DNA from: Pisolithus tinctorius
Taxonomy: Eukaryota > Basidiomycota > Agaricomycetes > Boletales > Pisolithaceae
DNA length: 64,000 nt
Assembly (NCBI GenBank): GCA_024663395.1
Contig: JANFAH010000014.1
Location: 372,001-436,000, forward strand
Direction of reading: 5' to 3'
The notes beneath the pieces were generated by a model. The model made no database searches, was not told the DNA's origin, and was given only the letters and a program-made list of their open reading frames with translations. Within the stretch, counting starts at the first letter, position 1. Every line of letters begins with the position of its first letter. Both the position numbers and the translations under genes were made by a program. Shown here piece by piece: positions 22,954-33,740 of this stretch.

Positions 22954-23384
22954 CTATAACCCGAGGCTGACAGGAATGCAACCTAGGCCAACGACGCCTC
23001 CCTGCCAGGTTTCTCAGCGACGTGCCACTAGAGACGGTAAACATGTCTTACTGCGGTACTTCCGTTGCAACAGACAGGCTGCTGTTGGCAATTGGCGCCC
23101 GTCCCGACGCCAATGGCCGTTATGGGGATGCAGTCCAGGCCAATGCTACCAGTTAAATCCTGGAGGATGCCCAGTGATCCAAGGAGGCTAATAACTGAAG
23201 GGTTGTCTGCCTATATACAGTCAACAGGCATCAGGAGGGAGAGTATGGGACCTACCGGTTGCAGAGAATCACAGCAGCTAAGGCTGCCTGTGTTGCAACT
23301 TCCGCCCTGCCTGACGAGGATGTTGGGTGCGGCCGCGGCTGCGGCGATGACGACAGCTAAGAAGGCAGACACGCGAAGGAACAT
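22954..23384 (-). CDS. Class I hydrophobin, divergent member
   Basis: Three exons (23384-23256, 23210-23052, 23001-22954) encode 111 aa. Signal peptide MFLRVSAFLAVVIAAAAAAP is followed by a short mature N-terminus. The eight hydrophobin cysteines occur as CNTGSLSCC, LDC, NC, QQPVCC and GLGC. Hydrophobins are secreted amphipathic proteins that self-assemble at air-water interfaces and coat hyphae or spores. Intron positions, after the first CC block and after the second CC block, are the same as in the five neighbouring hydrophobins, but the sequence differs strongly from theirs, with no Gly-rich spacer. It is an older paralog rather than a recent copy. Confidence 0.88.
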
Positions 23385-24313
23385 TGGACGGTATCTTGAC
23401 AGCAGTAAAAACAGTTGGGCGGTCAGGAAGACCCACGTTGGAGTGAGGGGATCCTGGCATGGACAACAACAGTTTTATGGGCCTTTTGTCGGGGCGGTTG
23501 GGCAGTGCGGGCGACTGGTAAGGCAAAAAGATAGCAACGTGACATCGTAAGAAACAGGTCGTTCGGTCCTTTACCTGGTCTTCAACAGCTGCTAATGTCC
23601 GGAGGTCTTATTCACGTTTGTCGACAATCTTCCCTCACCGGACAGGATGCAGCTACGAAGCTGTGCCGCGAGTTCGATTAGTCGATCGAGCATCCTAGAT
23701 CCCTCATTCCCCAGTGTACGAGAATGTGCTCTCCTTCCTTGCGCGCATAACGGCGTGGCAGGTCAGCAGTGGTGTCCTGAACAAGCGGCTGCGTTGCACT
23801 GGCACGTCTATTGTGCGGGTTTTCCAGCTATCAAAGGAAGAAACAAGGCTTAGTGCGAAACATAACTTTATCATGATGCTTTGATTGGCAATCAGATCTT
23901 CAGAGATGAACGAGCTTCCGTTTTACCCGTGCTGGATTGCGGCCATATGGCAGGGGTCACAGATATACATCACACGCCAGGACACGTACTTTTGTAGTAA
24001 ATCAGATGACTACGAGACGTTGTATCACAGGTTTCATGTTTTCACTTGCATGTGCCGTGTAGCCTTCGGGTCGGGATGGACGTCATGACGGACTCCGTCG
24101 GAGTTAGCGTGATTACTTTTATTTGGTCTCCCACCGATTCGCGCACGACTATTGCTTATAACACACGAGTGTACCGTCCATGAAGGGATCATATACGTGT
24201 GTTCCAATCTACTAACTTTCGGTAATAGATTCCTAAAGTATCAGCATCTTCGCTGCACGGGCCATCTTCCGCACCCGCCCCAGAACTCCGAGTTCAATGG
24301 CCCAACGAGCCTT
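23385..24313. other. Spacer within hydrophobin cluster
   Basis: About 0.9 kb separating the divergent hydrophobin from the tandem array. No further CC-doublet remnant was seen; only short frames. Confidence 0.45.
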
Positions 24314-24804
24314 CTAAAGAATGTCGATGGGATCGCAGTTAAGGCCGATCAATTGCACATTGGACTGTCAATGGCGTTCCATCACTGGGTTAATAACGAT
24401 CAGATAGTGGGACTACGACTTACGAAGGTAGTGCCTTCACAGCAGACGGCTTGGGCGTTGCAGCTGTTGTCCCCTAAAAGGTCAACGATATCGAGGTCGA
24501 TACACCCGACGCCAAGGTTTCCGGTCAGAGCGTCAAGGCCAACCACCAGGCCACCTAACAGGTCTTGAAGTTGATTGTACTAGGGCAAAGTGAGGGGATG
24601 CTAAAAGAAACCAGATACGAGCAGACTTACCGACCCGACGTTGTCACAGCACAGTGCGTTAGCATTACAGCTACCACCACTATTTTCTACTCCACCAGTA
24701 CCAGCACCTCTACTGCCTCCATGTGGACCTGCCCTGGCGATGTTGGGCACGGCGGTAGCGATGCTCGCCAGAGTAGTCGTCAGGAGGGCAGAATTGACGA
24801 GCAT
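24314..24804 (-). CDS. Class I hydrophobin (array copy A)
   Basis: Three exons (24804-24631, 24579-24424, 24364-24314) encode 126 aa. The signal peptide MLVNSALLTTTLASIATAVP is followed by a Gly-rich spacer. The eight-Cys pattern appears as SCNANALCC, VGC, NSCNAQAVCC and GLNC. It is the most diverged of the four tandem copies: VDLLGD replaces the IPD found in the others before the fourth Cys block. Splice positions match all siblings. A TATA-like motif lies 73 bases upstream of the ATG. Secreted surface-coat protein; specific role unknown. Confidence 0.9.
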
Positions 24805-25982
24805 GAGATATGTAAGGTGGGTGCACGGAATTCAACTGTGCCAACGGGCTCTAAGATTCTAGGTGCGTGGACAGGGTTTTATGCCTTTTCTGCATGACTA
24901 TTTGCTGGATGGTAGGTGTCATACTCGTCTGGACGAGGAACAGTTCGTGTCGAAAAGTGGGTTGTTTGGAGCGTCAAGCGTCGCAGTGGATGGCTTTGCC
25001 ACTTCATGCGATACCCGCTCCCTAACGCACTCGCCCGATCCACATACAATCGTCTGGGTAACCGAGCTGTGGGGCCGTACAAGTGCCATGACCAGCCGCA
25101 CCTTCACTACCATCAACGTTGCAACTCCGAGTACCAACGGCAAAATTGCTCTTTATAAGGCACTATGATGGAGGCCAATAAGTTGATGGAGCGGCCAGTT
25201 GACGGTATGGAACTAGTCTGCAATCAGTAGTGGTAAAGAATACTTTGGAAATGTGATTACCCAGCGCGCTCCGGTGCCGACAATCAAGACGGCTAGCGTG
25301 TGGTCTGGAGTACTGCGCAGTCTACGCAACGTCAATTGTTCGTTGACTCCGTCGTGACCCCTTTTTTCTGCCTTGACACTCATATCCTTAGTAGGAATGC
25401 ATACACCTGTTTCCACAGACGTCACACCATACCGACAGGATCTAGCATGTCTTGGGCTTCCGTTTCCTATCCTCACGCAGGTACTTCTGCTTCACATTCA
25501 TAATTTATGGTGACACTGCGATGCTTGGACAAACTCAATCGCCAGAATTGTCACTGCATCCGACGTTTTCAATTGCAGGCTCACCGCCAGCTCTAGGAAG
25601 TCCCAGATGACGATCTGTAGGCGTACGATACCTCGGGCACGTGGCTGCCTTGCATCACCACGCTTACTTCCAGCTGAGTTGAGGAAAACAAAACTTTACC
25701 ACGGTCTTTAACTAACATCAATCTGTCTTGCTCCTGTTGGTTTCTCTTTCCTTTTTTTTTTCTTGTGGCTTCATGTATGGCTGAGTCAATGCACCATCCG
25801 CAAACGCTCGGCCACGATCAGGAAGCGACCTACAAACGTACTGTCCATTGGGGGTCCATATCAACTTGCCACGTGCTCTAACCTACAACCTGCCGCTAAT
25901 AGATTTCTAAAATTTCTTCACTGCATAGGCAATCTACCCCCCACCACTCTTCAAAAATCCAAAAACACGGAGCGCGTGCCTT
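24805..25982. repeat. Spacer of array unit A with shared upstream blocks
   Basis: Contains the promoter of copy A and blocks repeated in other units: ttcactaccatcaa at 25103-25116 and gacaatcaagacggctagcg near 25279-25300. No gene recognised. Similar blocks recur upstream of copies B and C, showing that regulatory DNA was duplicated with the genes. Confidence 0.55.
24877..25116 (-). promoter_or_regulatory. Promoter of hydrophobin A
   Basis: On the minus strand a GCATAAAA motif (24884-24877) lies 73 bases before the ATG, and the shared element TTGATGGTAGTGAA (25116-25103) lies about 300 bases before it, farther than in B-D. Confidence 0.5.
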
Positions 25983-26468
25983 CTAAAGAACTTTAATGGG
26001 ATCGCAGTTGAGGCCGACCAATTGCGCATTAGCCTATGAGTGCCGTTCCGCGTCACTGAGTTAAGTTCACAATAGATAATGGGCACGCCTTACGAAAGTA
26101 GTCCCTTCGCAGCAGACGGCCTGGGCATTGCAGGAATTATCTGGGATCACACCAATGACCTCAATGGGGACGCAACCAACGCCCAGGTTGCCGTTCAGGG
26201 CATTAACGTTAATGCCCGCGAGACCACCGAGAGCGTTTTGAAGTTGATTGTACTAGGGAAAAGTCAGGGCGATGCTGGAGAAACAAGATACGAGAAGTCT
26301 TACCGTCCCGACGTTGTTACAGCAGAGTGCGTTGGCATTGCAGCTGCCGCCGCCGCCGCCACCACCACCACCACCACCACCGGCTGGACCAGTTGCGAGG
26401 TCGGAGGGGGCAGCGGTAGCGATGGCCGCCAGAACAGCAGCGAAGAAGACAGAAGTGTTGACGAACAT
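25983..26468 (-). CDS. Class I hydrophobin (array copy B, poly-Gly)
   Basis: Three exons (26468-26304, 26252-26094, 26033-25983) encode 124 aa. The signal peptide MFVNTSVFFAAVLAAIATAA is followed by a run of about 13 Gly just before the first Cys block SCNANALCC. The run is encoded by a CCA/CCG trinucleotide tract on the plus strand. Other Cys blocks are VGC, NSCNAQAVCC and GLNC; all eight Cys are present. The glycine run replaces the mixed Gly/Leu spacer of copies C and D, so N-terminal length and flexibility of the mature protein may vary between strains. Confidence 0.92.
26344..26382. repeat. CCG/CCA trinucleotide microsatellite
   Basis: Imperfect run of ccg then cca triplets on the plus strand, in frame inside hydrophobin B, where it encodes the glycine tract. 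Triplet length changes would preserve the frame. Confidence 0.75.
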
Positions 26469-27940
26469 GAGGTATGTGAAGCGAGTGCACAGAATTCAAC
26501 TGAGTTTGCGGGTTCTGGGGAGTCTTGGTACGCAGAGAAGGTTTTTATGCGCTTTCTGCATGACTAGTTGCCACATGGTAGCAAGATTCCATGGCCAATT
26601 ACCTTCACTACCATCAACATTGGGACTCCAAGGACCAGCGGCGAACTGCTCTTTTCGAGGCATTACGGGTGAGCCCAACAAGTTGGTGAGGGGCTCGCTA
26701 ACTGACAATCCCCTGAACGGTTAGGGCCCACGATATGAATTAATCTGCAGCCGGTGAGGGCATGGAATATTCAGCAATGAGGCTTCCCAAGGTGCGCTGG
26801 TGTCGACAATCAAGATGGCTAGCCCACTGTGTTCCACGTGAATAGTGGTCGACGCGGGCAACGTATCGCTGCATGACATTATAGGTATCCCCAAGGGTTC
26901 CTGGAATTTTCTCGGATTTACAGCACCCATTGAACTAAGGACTCCTAGATCGGTTTAGACTATATTCACCAATACCGCGCAGTATACGTAACGTCAATTT
27001 GTTTGCTAGCTCCACCACGACTTCTTTTCCGGACGCTCAGCCATCCCTTGCACAGACGCCGCATCACACCAGTGAGATTTGCGAGCAGTCTTGGGCTTCC
27101 ACCTTCCTATGTCACCTAGGCTTCTGAGGCCAGGGCTCACGCACATACATTTTGTTTCCCCACTCATAATACGTGATGATGAATCTATTTGGCAAACGTG
27201 TACTACACACTCATCCTCATCTTCCCTACGATGCTTAGATGAGTCCCCTACCAGAACTTCCGCAGGAAATGAGCTGAGCTCGAGGCAAGCAGTAGGATAA
27301 CCTCCAACTGAATATGTGTGTCCAAGTCTACATCCGTCTGACTAAGCCCACTGTGACTGTGTCCTCAGGCCTCACCTCCCGCCGCCAGGCCACCCTACTT
27401 ACACCGGTGTCTAGCAAGTCCAAGACGTAGTAGGGGAGCAGGATGTGTCAGCTTAGTCAGCGGAAGCAGCGGTAGAATAACACGACGAACGAGAGAGCAC
27501 CAGAGGAGCTCGGACTCTTCCATCTCAACGTGAAGCTTTTACAAACTGTCGGCGTGCGATACTGTACAAGTGTCCGCCTCGCGTGACCACGTGTGCTACG
27601 CGACTTTCTTGTTAAGTTAGGCAAACTGATACTTTACCATGGCGTTTGACTAACAATCAGAGATGAAACGGGAGTCTCCGTCCTGCCCGTGTTGTATGCC
27701 TTTTATTTTATATTTTTTTCCGGTAGGCTTCACGCTTGACTGAATCACTTCTCCATCCGAAAAAGCTCACTCGTAATCAGAAAATGACCTACAAACATAG
27801 TGTTCATTGGGGGATCATACCAACTTAACACACGTTCCATTCTACGACCTTTGGTTAGTGGATTTTCAAATGTTCTTCGTTCTACAGGCCTCCAGCCGCC
27901 ACAACTCTTCAACAATCCAACAACACAGAACGCACTCCTT
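26469..27940. repeat. Spacer of array unit B with shared upstream blocks
   Basis: Nearly 1.5 kb without a recognised gene. It carries the copy-B promoter and the repeated block gacaatcaagatggctagc (26805-26823). The longest spacer of the tandem array; no hydrophobin remnant was detected in it. Confidence 0.5.
26542..26617 (-). promoter_or_regulatory. Promoter of hydrophobin B
   Basis: Minus-strand GCATAAAAA (26550-26542), 74 bases before the ATG, and the shared element TTGATGGTAGTGAA (26617-26604), 136 bases before it. Confidence 0.55.
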
Positions 27941-28423
27941 TTAAAGAACGTCCAGGGGATCGCAGTTAAGGCCGACCAATTGCAAATCAGCCTATCAATG
28001 CCATTCCGCGTCACCGAACTAAGTTCATGACAAATAATCGGTGTGACTTACGAAAGTAGTCCCTTCGCAACAGACGGACTGGGCATTGCAGGAATTATCT
28101 GGTATCAGAGCAATGACCTCAATCGGGATACAACCAATGCCGAGGTTTCCGGTCAGGGCGTCAACATTAAGGCCCAACAGTCCACCTAGAAGACCTTGAA
28201 GTTGATCGTACTAGGGCAAAGTAAGAGCGATACCACAGAAACAAGATATGAGAGGGCTTACCGATCCGACGTTGTCACAGCACAATGCATTAGCATTGCA
28301 GTTATCGCCACCGAGTGTACCACCACCAAGTCCACCTACGCCGTCCCTGGCGAGGTTGGTGGGGGCGGCGGTGGCGATGGCCGCCAGGGCAACGGTAAAG
28401 AAGACAGAAGTGTTAACGAACAT
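27941..28423 (-). CDS. Class I hydrophobin (array copy C)
   Basis: Three exons (28423-28262, 28210-28052, 27991-27941) encode 123 aa. Signal peptide MFVNTSVFFTVALAAIATAA, Gly/Leu spacer, then NCNANALCC, IGC, NSCNAQSVCC and GLNC give the full eight-Cys set. The hydrophobic loop YDQLQGLLGGLLGLNVDAL between Cys 3 and 4 fits class I. Very close to copy D, including intron sequences, so they likely arose by recent tandem duplication. It ends with TAA rather than the TAG used by its siblings. Confidence 0.92.
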
Positions 28424-29561
28424 GAGGTTTGCGAAACAAGTGCACAGAATTCAGCTGAGCTTGTGGGTTCTGGGAATGCTAGGTGCGCAGAGAAGGTTTT
28501 TATGCGCTTCCTGCACAACTACTTGCTAGATGATCCTACCCAGCAAGGTTCCATGACCAATCTACCTTCACTACCATCAATGTTGCGACTCCAAGGGCGG
28601 GCAGCGGGGCTGCTCCTTAGGGCGTTGCGAGTGAGTCTAATAAGTTGGTGGAGCGGCCTGGATGATTGACAATGCCCCTGAACGGTTAGGGCTCGCGGTA
28701 TGGACTAGTCTACAGCTAGTAGGGGGCAATGAACATTTTGGCAATGCGATTTCCCGGCGCGGCATCGGTGTCAACGATCAAGACGGCTAGCGTGCCGTGT
28801 TCTGCTTGAATGGTAGTCGACGTGCAGCATATCGCTACATTGCCGCGAAGCATTATAGCTGTTGTTTTCCTCAGATTTCTAGCACCCACAGTACTAAGTT
28901 TGCTTAGGTTATGTTCACCACCAAAGCGCAGTCCACGTAACGCCGATTGTTTGCTGACTCCATCACGAGCTATTTTTCCCGGACGCTCATACTATATTGA
29001 GATTCGAAAGTTTTTTTTGGGCTTCTACTTCCTAAGTTGACTTGGCCCGAGGTCAGGGCTCACACAGGTACCTTTTCCCGTTCATGATTCATAGCGAAAC
29101 GTGACCTACGTGCTCATCCAACCCAATATGCTTGTACAATTAACTTCTGCAAGAATTATCATCGCATTCGACGTCCTGATTACTCGTTTACGAGGGTTTA
29201 CCGCCAGCGCTCAGCAATTTTAGACGGGAAGCTCCTACAACCTGCTAGCGTGCGATATATGGATCAGCACGTCTATCATCCGGTGTCCAAGCTCAGCTTT
29301 TACCATGATGTTTGATTAACAGTTAGAGATGAACGGGAGCTTCCGTCTTGCCTGTGCTGTACGCCAATTCAATTTTCTTTCCTACGGGATTATGCATGAC
29401 CGATTCACTGTACCATCGGCAAAGGCTCGCTCATGGTACTTAACACGTACTCCAGTCTACATATTACCTTTCGCTAATGGACCTGTAAACATTCTTTGCT
29501 ACAAGGGCCACCCCTCCCGCCACAACTCTTCAACAATCTAACAACACAGAGCGTACGTGTT
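28424..29561. repeat. Spacer of array unit C with shared upstream blocks
   Basis: Contains the copy-C promoter and the repeated block acgatcaagacggctagcgtg (28774-28794). No gene recognised. Confidence 0.5.
28497..28580 (-). promoter_or_regulatory. Promoter of hydrophobin C
   Basis: Minus-strand GCATAAAA (28504-28497), 74 bases before the ATG, and TTGATGGTAGTGAA (28580-28567), 144 bases before it. Confidence 0.55.
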
Positions 29562-30051
29562 CTAAAGGAGTTTGAGGGGAAGGCAGTTAAGACCAATCAA
29601 TTGCAAATTGGACTATCAACGCCGTTCCGTGTTACTGAATTAAGTTTACGATAGACAATGGATATGACTTACGAAAGTAGTCCCTTCGCAGCAGACGGAC
29701 TGGGCATTGCAGGAATTATCTGGTATCAGAGCAATGACCTCGATTGGGACACAAGCAATGCCAAGGTTGCCGGTCAGGGCGTCAACATTAAGACCCAACA
29801 GACCACCGAGAAGGCCTTGAAGTTGATCGGCCTAGTGCAAAGTGGGTTGATGCGATGCTGGAGAAACAAGATACGAGAAGACTTACCGATCCGTAGTTGT
29901 CACAGCATAGTGCGTTAGCATTGCAGTTATCACCACCAAGTACATCACCGCCACCAAGTCCACCTACGCCGTCCCTGGCGAGGTTGGTGGGGGCTGCGGC
30001 AGCGATGGTCGCCAGAGCAGCAGTGAAGAAGACAGAGGTGTTAATGAACAT
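29562..30051 (-). CDS. Class I hydrophobin (array copy D)
   Basis: Three exons (30051-29887, 29831-29673, 29612-29562) encode 124 aa. Signal peptide MFINTSVFFTAALATIAAAA, a Gly-rich spacer, then NCNANALCC, IAC, NSCNAQSVCC and GLNC: eight Cys. The C-terminus reads LPLKLL instead of the DPLDVL of copy C. Exon and intron layout is identical to A-C. It is head-to-head with copy E, with 1.46 kb between their start codons. Confidence 0.92.
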
Positions 30052-31512
30052 GGGGTGCTAATATGAAAGGAGCGCACAGAATTCACTTGGGCTTACGATT
30101 CCGGGTGCGCAGACAAGGTTTTTATGCGCTCTGGGAACGGCTACCTGTTGGATGGTAACAAAGTTCCATGACTCAACTACGTTCACTACCATCAACGTTG
30201 CGATTCCAAGGGCCAACGGCAAAATCGCTCTTGCAAGGCACTGCGGGGCAGTCAAAGAAGTCGGTGGAGCGGCTTGGTTGTCCACCAACCCCCTGAACTG
30301 GTTACGCAGGAACGCATATACTTACCTGTTTGCACAGACGTTACATCGTCTTCTCGACTGGGCAATACAATTGCGACAACAGCAGCTGCCAAGACAAGAG
30401 TGAAGGACGGGCCTCATGCACTAAATATGTGGAGTAAGTGTGGGGTCACCCGTCGACAAGTACATTCTGCCATTGTTGAAGTGATACACCATCTAAAAAC
30501 AGCAAGCTGCTCCAGATTGGCCCCTCAACACGGGTCGGATGCTTGCGGAACCCGCGAGATACCAATTAGTCTTCACTACCATCAACGATGGCAGTCTGGG
30601 GGGCCACTGACCTCAAATACCCAATCGCGTGGAGCTGCTGAGTGAAGCAGGGGTGCCAAGGTCATTGTGACGAGTGTCAAGTTTGGTTTTCGTTCGACTT
30701 AGGGGTGGGGACGGGGCGGTCGTTCACATCATCCCAAATGGTACCACCAGTTGCACTGCGATGGTGGAGTCCTGGGATGCATCTTGATTCCAACTCAAGC
30801 TCAAGGTTTCATCGATGTTGTGCGCCTTGTTGGGGAAACCGTGCCGGTGGGTCTAGAAGCAGGAGTAGTTCCCGACTTGATCAGAACATCGCTAGGTGTT
30901 CGAGTACCGGTAACTCAGCTTGATCATGTCAACTGCTTCGTCTGATCATTGCGACAAAAGCCCAAACCAAGCACACACTGACCATAAGTTGCAAGCGGAA
31001 TCGTGGCATAAGCCTCAGGGAGATAGGTAATGCACCTGCAATAGTAAGCGCCAGTTGGATTGGTGCCGGGAATCATGGATGTCGTCCGAATGATGACAAG
31101 CTAGGTACGCGGTAGGGTAAGGGAATTGTCGACTCGTATCCGTCTTCCCGTGGAGTTCATCATCGCTACTGGTTACTATGGCTGATGGATGGTTACCAGA
31201 ATCTTCCGCCATCCGACTGCAATTGCGCCTGCCAAGGCGATTCTGGAAGTACAAGTGATTAACAGGCCACCGGGACGCTCCATGATGGGCCAAGTGGATT
31301 TACTCCACAGTCCATGAATGGTTGCTCTGTATCACCAACGTTGGTGGCCGCCGTGGTGAATGGCAGGCCTTGACATCGACTAGCTTCGGAATCCTGTTTC
31401 TTTCACCAAGGAGGTTCTTCGATGTCCACCCGAAACCCAGTGTCGCTTGACCAAAGACACATAAAAGCGTGCGTGATATGCAAGTGAGGTCACCGTTCGC
31501 GTCTCAAATCCC
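30052..31512. other. Head-to-head spacer between hydrophobins D and E
   Basis: Holds the D promoter, an orphan copy of ttcactaccatcaa at 30572-30585, and the E promoter with an acataaaagc motif at about 31471-31480. Frames at 30642-30923 (+) and 31015-31293 (-) have no recognisable family and may be chance. The unit repeats visible upstream of A-C fade out beyond about 30.3 kb. Confidence 0.45.
30119..30195 (-). promoter_or_regulatory. Promoter of hydrophobin D
   Basis: Minus-strand GCATAAAAA (30126-30119), about 70 bases before the ATG, and TTGATGGTAGTGAA (30195-30182), 131 bases before it. Confidence 0.55.
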
Positions 31513-31993
31513 ATGTTCGCTAACGCTCCTGCACTTCTCACTGTCGCTCTGGCGGCCATTGCTACAGCTGTCCCCACCCACCTCGCCAGGGACGGAGGAG
31601 GTGGAGGGAGTATTGGTGGTGGTAACTGCAATGCCAACGCACTGTGCTGTGACAACGTTGGTTCGGTACGCGTGCTTATATCTCCCTCCCCCCAACGTCA
31701 CCTCACTTTGAAGTTTACCCTAGGCCAGCAGCCTAGGCGACCTCACTGGGTTGTTAGGCGTTGCTGTTGGCCTCCTGAACGGCAACCTTGGCATTGGCTG
31801 TATCCCGATTGAGGTCATTGACCTGATACCAGATCATTCCTGCAATGCCCAGTCCGTCTGCTGCGAAGGGACTACTTTCGTAAGTCAAACCCATCATTAT
31901 CTGTTGTGAGCTGAGTTCAGTGATGCGGAATGGCATTGATAGTCCAATTTGCAATTGATCGGCCTCAACTGCGATCCCCTTGACGTTCTTTAG
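31513..31993 (+). CDS. Class I hydrophobin (inverted copy E)
   Basis: Three exons (31513-31665, 31724-31879, 31943-31993) encode 119 aa. Signal peptide MFANAPALLTVALAAIATAV, a Gly-rich spacer, then NCNANALCC, IGCIPIEVIDLIPD, HSCNAQSVCC and GLNCDPLDVL: all eight Cys. It is the only plus-strand member of the cluster. The loop after the first intron (ASSLGDLTGLLGVAVG) differs from the YxQLQxxLGG start of A-C and the ADQLQGLLGG of D. Exon 3 requires the acceptor ending at 31942; the earlier AG at about 31920 would give an immediate stop. Confidence 0.9.
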
Positions 31994-32369
31994 AAGGCGC
32001 ACGCTCCGTGTTGCTGAACTGTCGAAGAGTTGTGGCAGGTGGACGGCTTGTTGGTTAGAGCGTTGAGTGCAACAGAGTTCTAGAAACCGTTTGGTCGAAT
32101 TTGATGGACAATAATAGCGGGTGAAACACGTGTTATGTTGGTATAATCTTTCGTTTCACCGAATGGACAGAACGAAAGCGTGTCATTATGCCGGTTGCGC
32201 TGGCGACTCTCCCTTCACGTGGGTTGATCAGCCAGGTTTAATCGGCGTGATCTTGCATCGTACCCATAAGATCATGGACACTCACCATGCATCAGTTAAC
32301 GCTCACTCGCCAGACGTCATTGATCAATTCCACGTGTAATGGGTAGTCAAGCGTGGGGGAATCTTTTGG
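31994..32369. other. Convergent spacer
   Basis: Lies between the 3-prime ends of hydrophobin E and RRP42. No gene recognised; presumably two terminators. Confidence 0.5.
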
Positions 32370-33649
32370 TTATCGTCGTCGCCTGCCATAGAATTTCTCC
32401 CGTGCTTTGATGCTCCTACGCGCTTCCTCTTCTGCAAGCTTCGCCTCCAGTCCAGTCCACATATTTCGGGCATATTTTTCCGCATTCTATTGTGAGTGAG
32501 TGAACATATGCGTCATCAAATCATAGAATTCCATGCACCACTCACCTTCAACAATACTCTAATTTGTGACAAGTCGGATGTGCCCGCACCCGCCATCCTC
32601 ATGCCGTGTAACGTGGGTTTGCCTCCCGGAAATGCAAACAGGACGTGTAACCTTAACGGGATTGCGGACTCTTCCTGGGACGTTGCGTCAAGGAAATGCA
32701 TAGTAGGAAGCTGTGAAAGATCATAGTATGGAACTAGTGAGTCGTGGATTGACCAGCAGGATGTGAAAAGTCGAGTTAAACAGGAAATGCAACCTGGTAG
32801 GATAGACAAATGTTGTGGAAGGAGGAAAGGCGGCATACCATATTCAGCGTAACACAAACAGGCCAGGAATCCCTCGCCTCGAGCACCCCTCCTTCATCCC
32901 AATAGTCAGCGAGTTCGAAATCTACTACGCCGCTAGGTTCTCGGGTTTCCAGCAGGCTTGATGGACCATTTCTACCCTCGTCGACGTCCATAGTATCATC
33001 TGGCACCTCGTTCCGTTTCCCCGGAGCACGATATTCCACACTTCTCGTACTCGGAACCCGCGTGTCCACAAGTGCAGCGCGACATGCCATCATGAGACAG
33101 TCGAGAACGTTGCCTGCATCAGCAAATATGATGGTGTCGAGCCTCAGAGCCCAAGCCTTTTGCCCGGGAACAATCACCAGGTTTTTTGGGTATAGCGAAG
33201 GATGGGAGAGCACGCTCCCTAGCACGGAGGTGAGGTCCGATTGAAGGTCGTCCAGTGCAGGTGATGACAGGTGAGGATAAGCCGCCGGGGAACTGTAGTA
33301 CCAGGGACGGGAAGTGACGATTCCGAAACCAAGAATCTTTGGATACATACCAGGATACGTTGCAAACGACTTTCCCCCCCTCCTTGTCTTCACCGACTCC
33401 GTCTACCTCGAGTTTCACTGCAGCGACGACCTCCGTGCCGCCTCCAGCACCCTCTGCTTCTTTCTCTCTGCTAGTGTGAGGCTTCCCAATCGAGACTCTT
33501 GCACTCCCGTTGGCTAATGGTGCTATCCCAGTCTCGACCGCGATAGGCCGGAAATCCTCTGGAGAGCGTCCATCCGCACGTAATGGTGGGGCGGAGAGAA
33601 GAGACGATCTGATGTATGCTATCTCGACTTTTGAGAGAGCGGTGGTCAT
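32370..33649 (-). CDS. RRP42: Exosome complex subunit RRP42
   Basis: RNase PH-fold ring subunit of the RNA exosome, structural rather than catalytic in eukaryotes. Four exons (33649-33351, 33292-32839, 32710-32546, 32486-32370) give 344 aa. N-terminal PPLRADGRSPEDFRPIAVET, NGSARVSIGKPHT and GGGTEVVAAVKLEVDG are RNase PH signatures. Next come SPAAYPHLSSPALDDLQSDL, KNLVIVPGQKAWALRLDTI, DAGNVLDCLMMACRAALVDT, WPVCVTLN and FLDATSQEESA. The intron at 32838-32711 is 128 bases; an alternative 12-nt exon inside it (gttgcatttcct) is possible, but it would lengthen a spacing that already fits human EXOSC7. The last exon is charged and may be lineage-specific. Confidence 0.9.
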
Positions 33650-33740
33650 ACTGCCTTACGATCAACACCTACTGACTGCTAAATCGAGTAACAGACTGCT
33701 TGCGGACGAAAAATTGTGCTGTGTACCCAAATAGTGATGT

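Noticed and set aside
30642..31293. Frames between hydrophobins D and E as an extra gene
   Set aside because: No recognisable domain and no splice structure linking them.
24314..31993. Hydrophobin repeats as a transposable element
   Set aside because: Units carry intact secreted-protein genes, with no transposase, LTR or terminal inverted repeats; tandem gene duplication explains them.
32711..32838. 12-nt microexon within an RRP42 intron
   Set aside because: Splice sites exist, but adding four residues would spoil the VTL-to-FLDAT spacing that matches the human homolog; a single 128-base intron is simpler.
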